From: CAJCIY01 sp964245825
Lineage (GTDB): Bacteria; Actinomycetota; Actinomycetes; Mycobacteriales; CAJCIY01
Assembly: GCA_964245825.1 (NCBI GenBank)
Contig: CAXTNT010000011.1
Coordinates: forward strand, 1-64,000
DNA: 64,000 bases
Direction of reading: 5' to 3'
Shown: positions 15,644 through 26,361 of the stretch, one piece after another
Position numbering within the stretch: the first letter of the stretch is position 1
Layout: each line of letters begins with the position of its first letter
The notes under the pieces: model-generated
Databases searched by the model: none
What the model saw: the letters and a program-made list of their open reading frames with translations, nothing else
What the model was told of the DNA's origin: nothing
Program-made: the position numbers and the translations under genes

Positions 15644-15904
15644 TCAGCGGACCTCGTCGGTGTCCAGCACGTCGACCCGCACCCCCTGGCCCCCGACCGC
15701 CGCGATGACGGTGCGCAGTGCGGTGGCCGTGCGCCCCCCGCGGCCGATCACCTTGCCCAGGTCGTCGGGGTGGACGCGCACCTGCAGCATCGGGCCGCGG
15801 CGGGTCGGGCGGTGCCGGACCGAGACCTCGTCGGGGTAGGCGACGATGCCGCGCACGAGGTGGTCGAGCGCCTGCTCCAGCACACCGTCGGAGAGCCCCG
15901 GCAC
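15644..15904 (-). CDS. khpA: KH-domain RNA-binding protein (KhpA/YlqC type)
   Basis: This is an 86-residue single KH domain with the nucleic acid-binding loop GKVIGRGGRTA (residues 50-60). Proteins of this type, encoded between rpsP and rimM, bind RNA broadly and in some Gram-positive bacteria affect cell division and translation. The start is GTG 15904, two bases after the rpsP stop, so the two are cotranslated. Its function in Actinobacteria is less studied. Confidence 0.92.
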   Translation of the reverse strand: MPGLSDGVLEQALDHLVRGIVAYPDEVSVRHRPTRRGPMLQVRVHPDDLGKVIGRGGRTATALRTVIAAVGGQGVRVDVLDTDEVR

Positions 15905-15906
15905 GG

Positions 15907-16551
15907 TCAGGCTTCCGTGGTGGCCGCGACTGCGGCGGCCTCGGCGGCCGTGGCCTCGTCGGCCGCCGGGCTGTCCTCGGTCGCCACCAGCGCGGGCGTC
16001 TCCACCGGCGCCTCGTCCGCGACGGGCACCTCGGGAGCGGCCGGCGCTTCGGCAGCCGGCGGCGCTTCGACAGCCGGCGCCGCTTCGGCAGCCGGGGCCT
16101 CCGGGGGCGCCGGCGCCTCGTCGGCGGCCGGGGCCGCCGCCGCGTCCGCGGTGGCCTTCTTCGGCGGCGCCTTCTTCTGCTTCAGGGTGGGCGCCGGCGA
16201 CTCGTCGACACCGGCCGCCTCGGCCGCGGCTGCCGCGAAGGCCGCGTGCTTGTCGGCCTTGGGGGCGGCCGTCCGCATCGGCGCCGGGGCCGGCTCGCCC
16301 TTGAACTTCTGCCAGTCACCGGTGACCCGCAGGATCGCGGCGACGGCCTCCGTCGGCTGCGCGCCGACGCCGAGCCAGTACAGCGCGCGCTCCGAGTCGA
16401 CCTCGATGAACGAGGGGTCGTCCTTGGGGTGGTACTTGCCGATCGTCTCGATCGAGCGGCCGTCACGCTTGTTGCGCGCGTCCGCGACGACGATCCGGTA
16501 GTACGGCGCCCGCATCTTGCCGAGGCGCATGAGCTTGATCTTGGTGGCCAC
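15907..16551 (-). CDS. rpsP: 30S ribosomal protein S16 with long acidic Ala/Pro tail
   Basis: Residues 1-85 are normal S16 (VATKIKLMRLGKMRAPYYRI, then DGRSIETIGKYHP). The total of 214 residues is well above the usual length. From about residue 95 a Lys/Ala segment is followed by roughly 90 residues of Ala/Pro/Glu repeats (EAPAAEAAPAVEAPPAAEA). The underlying DNA is an imperfect short repeat. GTG 16551 is the S16 start; the longer open frame is noise. The tail is probably disordered and surface exposed. Confidence 0.93.
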   Translation of the reverse strand: MATKIKLMRLGKMRAPYYRIVVADARNKRDGRSIETIGKYHPKDDPSFIEVDSERALYWLGVGAQPTEAVAAILRVTGDWQKFKGEPAPAPMRTAAPKADKHAAFAAAAAEAAGVDESPAPTLKQKKAPPKKATADAAAAPAADEAPAPPEAPAAEAAPAVEAPPAAEAPAAPEVPVADEAPVETPALVATEDSPAADEATAAEAAAVAATTEA

Positions 16552-16723
16552 GAGGTAGGTCTGCTCCAGGTCTGCGTACGAGGATGGCGCGGGTTTCGTG
16601 TCGCGGCGGCGCAGGGCACCGCCGCAACCGGACCCGGCGATTGTGCCAGACGGGCGGCCCGGCCACCGCCACCCACCCGTTCGACCAACCGGCACCTGCG
16701 CCCGGCGCGGCTCGCCCCGGCCG

Positions 16724-18151
16724 TCAGCGCCGCGGGCCGGTCTTCTTCTTGCGCTTCTTGTTGGTGTTCTTGGTCGCGCTGCGGCGGGCCCCCCCGCCGC
16801 CCACGCCAGGCAGTGCGGGCAGACCCGGCATCCCGCCGCCGCCCATCAGCTGCGACATCATCTTCTGGGCCTCGAAGAACTGGTCCACGAGCCGGTTGAC
16901 CTCGTTGACGGTGACGCCCGAGCCCCGAGCGATCCGGAGCCGGCGCGAGCCGTTCAGTAACCGCGGCTCGGCACGTTCCTGGGGCGTCATCGAGCGGATG
17001 ATCGCGGTGATCCGGTCGAGGTCGGAGTCCTCGACGCTGTCCATCGCCTCCTTCATCTGCCCCTTCAGCTGGCCCATGCCGGGGAGCATCCCGAGCAGAC
17101 CGGAGATCGGGCCCATCCGCCGGATCATCGAGAGCTGCTTGAGGAAGTCCTCCAGCGTGAAGCGCTGCCCGCTGGCGAGCTTGGCCGCCATCTCCTCGGC
17201 CTCGTCGGCCTCGAAGGCCTTCTCCGCCTGCTCGATCAGGGTCAGCACGTCGCCCATGCCGAGGATCCGGCTGGCCATTCGCTGCGGGTGGAAGACGTCG
17301 AAGTCGGCCAGCTTCTCCCCGGTGGACGCGAACATCACCGGCGCACCGCAGACCTGGGCCACCGACAACGCCGCCCCGCCGCGGGCGTCGCCGTCGAGCT
17401 TGGTCAGCACCACGCCGGTGAAGCCGACGCCGTCGGCGAAAGCACGTGCCGTGGTGACCGCGTCCTGACCGACCATGGCGTCGAGCACGAACAGCGTCTC
17501 GTCGGGGGTCACGGCATCGCGGATGTCGGCGGCCTGCGCCATCAGCTCGGCGTCGATGCCGAGCCGGCCGGCGGTGTCGACCACCACCACGTCGAAGCCC
17601 TTGCCCCGGGCGTACGGAATCGCGTCCCGCGCCACCGCCACCGGGTCGCCGACACCGGAGCCCGGCTGCGGGGCGTACACCTCGACCCCCGCCTGCCCGC
17701 CGACCACCTGGAGCTGGGTGACGGCGTTGGGACGCTGCAGGTCACAGGCGACGAGCAGCGGCGCGTGCCCCTGCTCGCGCAGATGGAGGGCCAGCTTGCC
17801 GGCGAGGGTGGTCTTGCCCGCGCCCTGCAGCCCCGCGAGCAGGATCACGGTCGGCGGGTTCCTGGCGTACCGCAGCCGACGGGTGTCCCCGCCGAGGATC
17901 GCGACGAGCTCCTCGTCCACGATCTTGACGACCTGCTGGGCCGGGTTGAGCGCGGCGCTGACCTCCGCGCCCCGGGCGCGCTCCTTGACGTTCGCCACGA
18001 AGCTGCGCACGACCGGCAACGCCACGTCGGCCTCGAGCAGGGCGACCCGGATCTCGCGGGCCGTCGCGTCGATGTCGGCCTCCGACAGTCGACCCTTGCC
18101 GCGCAGCCCGGACAACGCGCCGGTGAGCCGGTCGGAGAGGGCCTCGAACAC
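16724..18151 (-). CDS. ffh: Signal recognition particle GTPase Ffh
   Basis: The 475-residue SRP54 protein binds signal sequences and 4.5S RNA and delivers ribosomes to FtsY. The N domain (residues 1-85) is followed by the G domain with P-loop GLQGAGKTT, ACDLQRPNAV, DTAGRL and TKLDGDARGG. The Met-rich M domain (MIRRMGPISGLLGMLPGMGQ) comes next. The C-terminal tail is basic (KKRKKKTGPRR). The start is GTG 18151. About 170 non-coding bases separate it from rpsP; nothing firm is seen there. Confidence 0.97.
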   Translation of the reverse strand: MFEALSDRLTGALSGLRGKGRLSEADIDATAREIRVALLEADVALPVVRSFVANVKERARGAEVSAALNPAQQVVKIVDEELVAILGGDTRRLRYARNPPTVILLAGLQGAGKTTLAGKLALHLREQGHAPLLVACDLQRPNAVTQLQVVGGQAGVEVYAPQPGSGVGDPVAVARDAIPYARGKGFDVVVVDTAGRLGIDAELMAQAADIRDAVTPDETLFVLDAMVGQDAVTTARAFADGVGFTGVVLTKLDGDARGGAALSVAQVCGAPVMFASTGEKLADFDVFHPQRMASRILGMGDVLTLIEQAEKAFEADEAEEMAAKLASGQRFTLEDFLKQLSMIRRMGPISGLLGMLPGMGQLKGQMKEAMDSVEDSDLDRITAIIRSMTPQERAEPRLLNGSRRLRIARGSGVTVNEVNRLVDQFFEAQKMMSQLMGGGGMPGLPALPGVGGGGARRSATKNTNKKRKKKTGPRR

Positions 18152-18167
18152 CTGGCGATCCTAGAGG

Positions 18168-18623
18168 TCAGCGCAGGGGGAGCTTGAACCCGATGTGGCT
18201 GGCGGCGAACCCGTGCCGGGCGTAGAAGCGGTGCGCATCGGTACGGGCCACGTTGCTGGTCAGCTGCAGCCGGTAGGCGCCCCACTCGCGCGCCCGGGTG
18301 ACCGCCGCCGCCAGGAGCACTCCGCCGATCCCCCCACCGCGCTCACGCGGGTCGACGTGCATCGACTCCAGTTCCGCGCAGAGCCCGCCGCGGTGCTGGA
18401 CGTGCCGGAACGCGACGAGTTGGCACATGCCCACGACCTGGGCGCGGACCTCGGCCACCAGCACGGCGCTGTGTGCTGAGTCCGCGATCTCGCGCAGCGC
18501 GTCGACGTACGGCGCCAGGTCGGGCTCTGCCGGCACCTCGTCGAGCGCGCCGGCCGCGATGAGCGCCACCAGGCGCGGGACGTCCTCGATGACGGCATCG
18601 CGCACGGCCACGCCGCCGGTCAC
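18168..18623 (-). CDS. GNAT family N-acetyltransferase
   Basis: The 151-residue protein has the acetyl-CoA-binding motif A (RERGGGIGGVLLAAAVTRAR) and the C-terminal GNAT strand with DAHRFYARHGF. The substrate cannot be read from sequence. It overlaps the glnD stop (GTGA), so it is coexpressed with nitrogen control genes, though a link with nitrogen metabolism is only positional. Confidence 0.88.
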   Translation of the reverse strand: MTGGVAVRDAVIEDVPRLVALIAAGALDEVPAEPDLAPYVDALREIADSAHSAVLVAEVRAQVVGMCQLVAFRHVQHRGGLCAELESMHVDPRERGGGIGGVLLAAAVTRAREWGAYRLQLTSNVARTDAHRFYARHGFAASHIGFKLPLR

Positions 18624-20887
18624 GGCAGGGCCAGCGCAGCCAGCACGGACGCCGTGACCCGGTCGCGGGCGGGCGCGTCCAGCGGGGCCACCGTGAACGT
18701 GTCGATCACGTCCGCACCGAGGGTCTGGCAGCGGGCCGAGTGGGCGTCGCCGCCAGCGAGCTCGATCGCCGCCGCGATGCGGTGGAGCACCCCGAGGCCG
18801 TCGGGGGCGCGCACCTCCAAGATCGGCTCGCTGACCCCGTCGTCGACCCAGCCGACCGCGGGCGGCTGGGCCGAGGCCGCCGGCGGGTAGGCGGCGGCGC
18901 TCTGCGCGACCCGCGCCGACAGCGCCGCGGGCGCCTCCAGGCCGCGGGCCAGCTCGGCGCGGACCAGCGACCAGTCGGGGCCCGTCCCGAACCGTGGGTG
19001 GGCGTTCACCGAGACCACCGCGAAGCCGTCGTCGGTATGGGCGGCCAGCGAGCGGATCTCCAACCGGTGCAGGGCGAGCGCGCCGGCGATCGCCGCGATG
19101 ACCCCGGGCCGGTCGGGGCAGGCCACGGTGATCTCCTCGCCCCGGGCGACCACGGCCACCTCCCGCGCCGCAAGCAGGGCCTTCTCCTGCTCACCCAGCT
19201 CCGGCGCGGGGTGCGGCAGCCCGCCGAGCACGGCCCGGGTGCGCGCCACGAGGCGGGCCAGCAGGCCGGCCTTCCAGCCGCTCCAGGCCGCCGGCCCGGT
19301 GGCCCGCGAGTCGGCCTCGGTGAGCGCCGCGAGCAGGTCGAGGGTGGTGACGTCGCCCACCGCGGCGGCGACCGCACCGATCGTGGCGGGGTCGTCGAGG
19401 TCGCGCCGCTGCGCGGTGTCGGCCAGCAGCAGGTGGTGCCGGATGAGCCGTACCAGGGTCGCGGTGTCGTCGGCGTCGAGCCCGATCCGCGGCCCGAGGG
19501 TGGCCATGATCCGCATCCCGACCTCCGTGTGGTCGCCGGGTAGGCCCTTGCCGATGTCGTGCAGCAGGGCGGCCAGCAGGAGCAGATCGGGCCGGGTCAC
19601 CCGGCGCGTCAGGCCGGCGGCGACACTCGCCGCCTCCAGCAGGTGCCGGTCCACGGTGAACCGGTGATAGGCGTTGCGTTGCGGGCGGCTGCGGGTGTGC
19701 TCCCACTCCGGCAGCAGCCTGCTCCACAGTCCGGCCTGGTCGAAGGCCTCCAGCACCGGGACGGCGGCCGGCCCGGCGGCCAGGGTGTCCACGAGCAGCG
19801 CCCGGGCGGCGGCCGGCCAGGGCTCGGGCAGCGGCGGGCAGTCCGCGAGCCGGCCCAGCGCGGTGGGACTGACCGGGAGCCCGGCGCGGGCGGCCGCCGC
19901 GGCCACCTTCAGCGGCAGGAACGAGTCCTGCTCGGGGCGGGCCGTCTGGTCCAGCACCACCTCGCCAGCCTGGACGGCGACGCTCTCGGCCAGCTGCTCG
20001 CGCGCGGCGCCGCGGCCGAACAGGGCTCGGCGCACGCGCGCCCCCGGGGAGACCTCGGGCGGCAGCACCGCCCGCCAGGTCACGTCCAGGGCGTACGCGA
20101 TGGTGCGGGCCGCGCCGGCCACCTCGGCCATCAGCAGGTCCGCGTCGGCCGGGCCGGGTACGCCGCCGCCCGCGAGGACCCGGGTGGCGGCGATCGTGTC
20201 CTGCTCCTGCAGGGTGAGCCGGTCGGTCCGGCGGCGCCGCTGCAGCTCGCCGCGGACGTCGAGCAGCACGGTCTTGGCCGCCAGCACCGCCGGTCCGGGC
20301 CGGTCGACGCGTTGGGTGGCGGCGACCTGCCACAGCGCCTGCGCGTCGCGCAGCCCGCCGCGCGCCTCCTTGAGGTCGGGCTCCAGCAGGAAGGCCAGCT
20401 CGCCGGCGCGCTCGGCGCGCTCGCGGCACGCGGCCGCGAGCTCCGGGAGACGCCGGCCGGCCTCGGCCCGCCACCGCGCGAGATGGCCGGCGCGCAACTG
20501 CTCGAGCAGGGCGGCGTCGCCACCTACCAGCCGCGCGTCGAGCAGGCCCACCGCGACCTTGAGGTCGGCACCGGCCACAGTCAGCGCCTCCGCCGCGGTG
20601 CGGACGCTGTGGTCGAGGGCGATCCCGGCGTCCCACACCGGGTACCAGAGCCGCTCGGCGAGGCCCGCCACATCCCGGCGGTCGTCGTGCAGGAGCAGCA
20701 GGTCCAGGTCGCTCGCCGGCGTGAGCTCGCCGCGTCCCAGCGAACCGACCGCGACGAGCGCGACGCCCGGTCCGGGCTCGCCGAGCAGCGCGCGCAGCCA
20801 GGTGTCGGCGTCCTGGGTCAGGGCGCGCCGCAGGGCCGGTCCGATCAGCTCGGGCCGGCCCTGCGGGTCGTACGGGGCGTCGCTCAT
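18620..20887 (-). CDS. glnD: PII uridylyltransferase/uridylyl-removing enzyme GlnD
   Basis: The 755-residue sensor modifies PII (GlnB) according to glutamine level. The nucleotidyltransferase motif is GSLGRGELTPASDLDLLLLH (near residue 50). The HD domain has LLAALLHDIGKGLPGDHTEVG. Two C-terminal ACT domains follow (VACPDRPGVIAAIAGALAL and VRAPDGLGVLHRIAAAIELA). In several actinobacteria the homologue adenylylates rather than uridylylates PII; this sequence cannot decide. It lies 27 bases after glnB, in an amtB-glnB-glnD unit. Confidence 0.95.
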   Translation of the reverse strand: MSDAPYDPQGRPELIGPALRRALTQDADTWLRALLGEPGPGVALVAVGSLGRGELTPASDLDLLLLHDDRRDVAGLAERLWYPVWDAGIALDHSVRTAAEALTVAGADLKVAVGLLDARLVGGDAALLEQLRAGHLARWRAEAGRRLPELAAACRERAERAGELAFLLEPDLKEARGGLRDAQALWQVAATQRVDRPGPAVLAAKTVLLDVRGELQRRRRTDRLTLQEQDTIAATRVLAGGGVPGPADADLLMAEVAGAARTIAYALDVTWRAVLPPEVSPGARVRRALFGRGAAREQLAESVAVQAGEVVLDQTARPEQDSFLPLKVAAAAARAGLPVSPTALGRLADCPPLPEPWPAAARALLVDTLAAGPAAVPVLEAFDQAGLWSRLLPEWEHTRSRPQRNAYHRFTVDRHLLEAASVAAGLTRRVTRPDLLLLAALLHDIGKGLPGDHTEVGMRIMATLGPRIGLDADDTATLVRLIRHHLLLADTAQRRDLDDPATIGAVAAAVGDVTTLDLLAALTEADSRATGPAAWSGWKAGLLARLVARTRAVLGGLPHPAPELGEQEKALLAAREVAVVARGEEITVACPDRPGVIAAIAGALALHRLEIRSLAAHTDDGFAVVSVNAHPRFGTGPDWSLVRAELARGLEAPAALSARVAQSAAAYPPAASAQPPAVGWVDDGVSEPILEVRAPDGLGVLHRIAAAIELAGGDAHSARCQTLGADVIDTFTVAPLDAPARDRVTASVLAALALP

Positions 20888-20914
20888 CGCTCCCGATCAT
20901 GCCGGGAGCTGCGG

Positions 20915-21253
20915 TCAGAGCGCGTCCGACCCTCGCTCCCCGGTCCGGACCCGCACCAGCGTCTCCACCGGGCTGACCCACACCTTCCCGTCACCGATCG
21001 ACCCGGTGGCCGCCGCGGCGACCACGGCGTCGACCGCACCGGGCGCGTCGGCGTCCTCGAGCACGACCTCCACCCGCACCTTCGGTACGAAGTCGACGGT
21101 GTACTCGGCACCCCGATAGACCTCGGTGTGGCCCTTCTGCCGACCGAAGCCCTGCACCTCGCTCACGGTGATGCCCTTAACCCCGAAGCCTTCCAGGGCG
21201 GTCTTGACATCGTCGAGCTTGAACGGCTTCACGATGGCGGTGAGCAGCTTCAT
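20915..21253 (-). CDS. glnB: Nitrogen regulatory protein PII (GlnB/GlnK)
   Basis: The 112-residue PII begins MKLLTAIVKPFKLDDVKTAL. The T-loop carries Tyr51 (YRGAEYTVDF), the residue modified by GlnD, and the nucleotide-binding B-loop has TGSIGDGKVWV. The ATG overlaps the amtB stop (ATGA), so membrane sensor and transporter are cotranslated; linkage to amtB suggests the GlnK role of docking on AmtB. It is likely GlnR-activated with the operon. Confidence 0.97.
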   Translation of the reverse strand: MKLLTAIVKPFKLDDVKTALEGFGVKGITVSEVQGFGRQKGHTEVYRGAEYTVDFVPKVRVEVVLEDADAPGAVDAVVAAAATGSIGDGKVWVSPVETLVRVRTGERGSDAL

Positions 21254-22698
21254 GCGTCTCCTCCCGTCTTGAGTCCCGAACCAGATCCCGAGACGGTGGG
21301 TGGTGGAGCGCCCGTGCCGACTCCCGCCATCGCCAGCCCCCCGCCACCGCTGGCGATCGAGCCCATCTCGTACGCGGTCTCACTGTGCAGGACGAGGTCC
21401 ATGCCGGTGTCCTGGTCCTCGTCGGTCATCGTGCTGGTGCGGTTCTTGAAGAACAGGCTGATCACCTTGCCGAGCACGAAGGAGACGGTGAACGAGTAGC
21501 CGACGACGCAGACCACGGCCAGGAACTGTTCCTTGAGCAGATGTCCACCGCCACCGTAGAAGATGCCGTCCGCGCCCTTGTACTTCGAGTTTCCCAGGAA
21601 CCCGATCAGGATCGCGCCGGTGATCCCGCCGACGAGGTGCACGGCGACGACGTCGAGCGAGTCGTCGAAGCCGAGCTTGAACTTGATCGGGGTGCACGCC
21701 GCACAGAGCGCGCCGGCGATCAGCCCCAGCCAGATCGACCCCAGGGGGGAGACGAAAGCACAGGCCGGGGTGATCGCGACGAGCCCGGCCACCGCACCTG
21801 AGGCAGCCCCCAGGGTGGTGGCATGTCCGTCGCGCAGGCGTTCCACCGCGAGCCAACCCAGCATCGCCGCAGCGGTGGCGGTGTTGGTGGTCAGGAACGG
21901 CGTCGCTCCCGCGGCCGCACCGAGACCGGAGCCGGCGTTGAAGCCGAACCAGCCGAACCACAGCAGGCCGGCGCCCAGGAGCACGAACGGCACGTTGTGC
22001 GGCCGCATCGGATCCTTCGGCCAACCCTTGCGCCGGCCTAGGACCAGGCACATCGCCAGGCCGGCTGCGCCGGCATTGGCATGGACCACGGTCCCGCCGG
22101 CGAAGTCCTCGGCACCCAGCTTGGCGAGCCAGCCGTACGGGTCGAACACCCAGTGCGCGACCACGGCGTAGTCGACGATCGACCACAGCGCGATGAAGAT
22201 GCAGAACGGCGCGAACTTCCAGCGGTCCGCGGTCGACCCGACGATCAGGGCCGGCGAGATGATCGCGAACATCAGCTGGAACGCCACGAACACGTACAGC
22301 GGGATGGTCAGGCCCTCCTTGGGCACGCCCTGCGCCATATGCTGCAGGCCGGCGTAGTGGAACCCGCCGATGAACCCGTTGCCATTCGGCCCCCAGCCCT
22401 TGTCGAAGGCGAGGCTGAAGGTGAACAGGACCCACAGGACGCTCACGATGCCCATGCAGAAGAAGTTCTGCATCAGCATGCCCAGCGCGTTCTTGGCCCG
22501 GACCATCCCGGCGTAGAAGAAGGCCAGACCCGGGGTCATGATCAGGACCAGCGCGGATGAGGCCAGGAGCCAGGCGGTGTCGCCGGTGTCGAACACGCAG
22601 GCACCGGTCTTGTCGACCGAGCTGCAGGCATAGGGGTCGTCGGCAGCGCGGGTGACATGGTGAGCAATCGCTCCGGACGCATGCAGTAGCAGTTGCAC
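21250..22698 (-). CDS. amtB: Ammonium transporter AmtB
   Basis: The 482-residue channel has a signal-like N-terminus and eleven expected membrane helices. Conserved elements are DTAWLLASSALVLIMTPGLA, GGTVVHANAGAAGLA (first pore His) and HLVGGITGAI (second pore His). A Gly/Ser-rich cytosolic tail follows. GTG 22698 is preceded by GAGGAG at five bases, which favours it over GTG 22704. It heads amtB-glnB-glnD and is divergent from glutamine synthetase III, with a GlnR-like box upstream. Confidence 0.95.
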   Translation of the reverse strand: MQLLLHASGAIAHHVTRAADDPYACSSVDKTGACVFDTGDTAWLLASSALVLIMTPGLAFFYAGMVRAKNALGMLMQNFFCMGIVSVLWVLFTFSLAFDKGWGPNGNGFIGGFHYAGLQHMAQGVPKEGLTIPLYVFVAFQLMFAIISPALIVGSTADRWKFAPFCIFIALWSIVDYAVVAHWVFDPYGWLAKLGAEDFAGGTVVHANAGAAGLAMCLVLGRRKGWPKDPMRPHNVPFVLLGAGLLWFGWFGFNAGSGLGAAAGATPFLTTNTATAAAMLGWLAVERLRDGHATTLGAASGAVAGLVAITPACAFVSPLGSIWLGLIAGALCAACTPIKFKLGFDDSLDVVAVHLVGGITGAILIGFLGNSKYKGADGIFYGGGGHLLKEQFLAVVCVVGYSFTVSFVLGKVISLFFKNRTSTMTDEDQDTGMDLVLHSETAYEMGSIASGGGGLAMAGVGTGAPPPTVSGSGSGLKTGGDA

Positions 22699-22747
22699 AG
22701 GCACTCCTCGATCAGGGACCGGACCCGGCGGAGCGTGCTGCACCCGT

Positions 22748-22785
22748 GTTTCACGCCATGGTCCCGGATGTTTCCGTGGCGTGAA
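22748..22785 (-). promoter_or_regulatory. GlnR-like box upstream of amtB
   Basis: On the minus strand the order is TTCAC, six bases, GAAAC, six bases, GACCA, six bases, GAAAC. This matches the published GlnR pattern gTnAc-n6-GaAAc repeated, with the third element degenerate. GlnR activates amtB-glnK-glnD operons in actinomycetes under nitrogen limitation, so activation of amtB is inferred. The 5-bp blocks and spacings are read directly from the sequence. Confidence 0.7.
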
Positions 22786-22824
22786 CATCGGCGGACGGCG
22801 CGCGGAGACGGCACGGGACATTTG

Positions 22825-22840
22825 TTCACCGCCACGAAAC
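22825..22840 (+). promoter_or_regulatory. Second GlnR-like half box, facing glutamine synthetase III
   Basis: The plus strand reads TTCAC, CGCCAC, GAAAC, a perfect a-b site pair with the six-base spacer of GlnR boxes. It lies about 108 bases before the glutamine synthetase start and 40 bases from the first box. It may let GlnR act on the plus-strand gene, or extend the binding array for amtB. Confidence 0.55.
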
Positions 22841-22948
22841 CCAGGGCGACGTCTGGACTCCTAGCCTGACCAAGCCTGAGCCGGGCTCGAGGAAACAATC
22901 CCTCCCGCACCAGGCTCATCGCGCGGTCGCGGAGGAGCGAGCAAGCAC

Positions 22949-25126
<2,178 letters not shown>

Positions 25127-25137
25127 CCGCAGGCGGT

Positions 25138-26325
25138 TCAGCCCGGGACGGGGTCACCCAGGATCGCGTCGACGAAGGCCTCGGCCTCGAAGGGGGCCAG
25201 GTCGTCGGGCCCTTCGCCGAGGCCGACGAGCTTCACGGGGATGCCCAGGGCGCGCTGCACGGCCACCACGATCCCGCCCTTCGCGGTGCCGTCGAGCTTG
25301 GTCAGCACGATGCCCGTGACCTCGACGGCCTGGGTGAACACCCGGGCCTGGACGACGCCGTTCTGCCCGGTCGTGGCGTCGAGCACGAGCAGCGTCTCGG
25401 TGACCGGCGCCTGCTTCTCGACCACCCGCTTGACCTTGCCGAGCTCGTCCATCAGACCGGCCTTGGTGTGCAGCCGGCCGGCGGTGTCGATGAGCACCGT
25501 GTCCACGCCGTCGGCGCAGCCACGGCGGACCGCGTCGAAGGCCACGCTGGCCGGGTCGCCGCCCTCCGGGCCACGTACGGTCGTGGCGCCGACCCGCTGC
25601 CCCCAGGTCTCGAGCTGGTCGGCGGCCGCGGCCCGGAAGGTGTCGGCGGCACCCAGCAGGACGCTGCGGCCGTCGGCGACCAGGACGCGGGCGAGCTTGC
25701 CGCAGGTGGTGGTCTTGCCGGTGCCGTTCACGCCGACCATCAGCACTACCGCGGGTGTGCCGTCGTGGCGGGCGGTGGCCAGCGACCGGTCGGTGCTGGT
25801 GCCGACCTGGGCGAGCAGTTCGTCGCGCAGCAGCGTGCGGAGCCCGTCGGGCGTACGGACGCCCAGCACCCGGGTCTTCTCCCGCAGCGCCGTCACCACC
25901 TCACCGGTTGCGGCGACGCCCATGTCCGCCCCGAGCAGGGTCTCCTCGACCTCGTCCCAGGCATCGTCGTCGAGGTGGTCGCGCGAGAGCACCGTGAGCA
26001 GCCCGCGGCCCAGCGCGCTCTCGCTGCGCGACAGCCGGCTCCGCAGGCGGACCAATCGACCGGACGTGGGCGCCGGGACGTCCAGGACCGCCCCGGCCGG
26101 CGGCGGCGACTCCGGCGGCGACTCCGGCGGCGAACCCGGCGTCGAACCCGGCGTCGAACCCTGAGCTGCAGCCGGCGGCGGGCCGGCCGGCCGCGTCGCC
26201 GGCGGGCCGGCCGGCCGCGTTGCCGGCGGGAGCGCGCGGCGCCGCCGCACGCCTTGGGAGACAAGCGCACCGGCGCCGAGCAGCGCGACGGCGACGATGG
26301 CCAGGACGACGATCAGGAGCTCCAC
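25138..26325 (-). CDS. ftsY: SRP receptor GTPase FtsY
   Basis: The 395-residue receptor docks Ffh-ribosome complexes at the membrane. Residues 1-22 form a membrane helix (MELLIVVLAIVAVALLGAGA). A Pro-rich linker carries short tandem repeats (ATRPAGPP twice; GSTPGSTPG; SPPESPPESPP). The NG domain has P-loop GVNGTGKTTT, DTFRAAAADQLETW, DTAGRL and TKLDGTAKGG. It is convergent with glutamine synthetase and 36 bases after smc. Confidence 0.95.
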   Translation of the reverse strand: MELLIVVLAIVAVALLGAGALVSQGVRRRRALPPATRPAGPPATRPAGPPPAAAQGSTPGSTPGSPPESPPESPPPAGAVLDVPAPTSGRLVRLRSRLSRSESALGRGLLTVLSRDHLDDDAWDEVEETLLGADMGVAATGEVVTALREKTRVLGVRTPDGLRTLLRDELLAQVGTSTDRSLATARHDGTPAVVLMVGVNGTGKTTTCGKLARVLVADGRSVLLGAADTFRAAAADQLETWGQRVGATTVRGPEGGDPASVAFDAVRRGCADGVDTVLIDTAGRLHTKAGLMDELGKVKRVVEKQAPVTETLLVLDATTGQNGVVQARVFTQAVEVTGIVLTKLDGTAKGGIVVAVQRALGIPVKLVGLGEGPDDLAPFEAEAFVDAILGDPVPG

Positions 26326-26361
26326 GGGGCCGATCCTGTCAAAGGACCGCCGGCCCAGCGC

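Noticed and set aside
13292..16501. 1069-residue plus-strand frame opposite lepB to rpsP
   Set aside because: It is a shadow frame. The minus strand holds six well-recognised genes.
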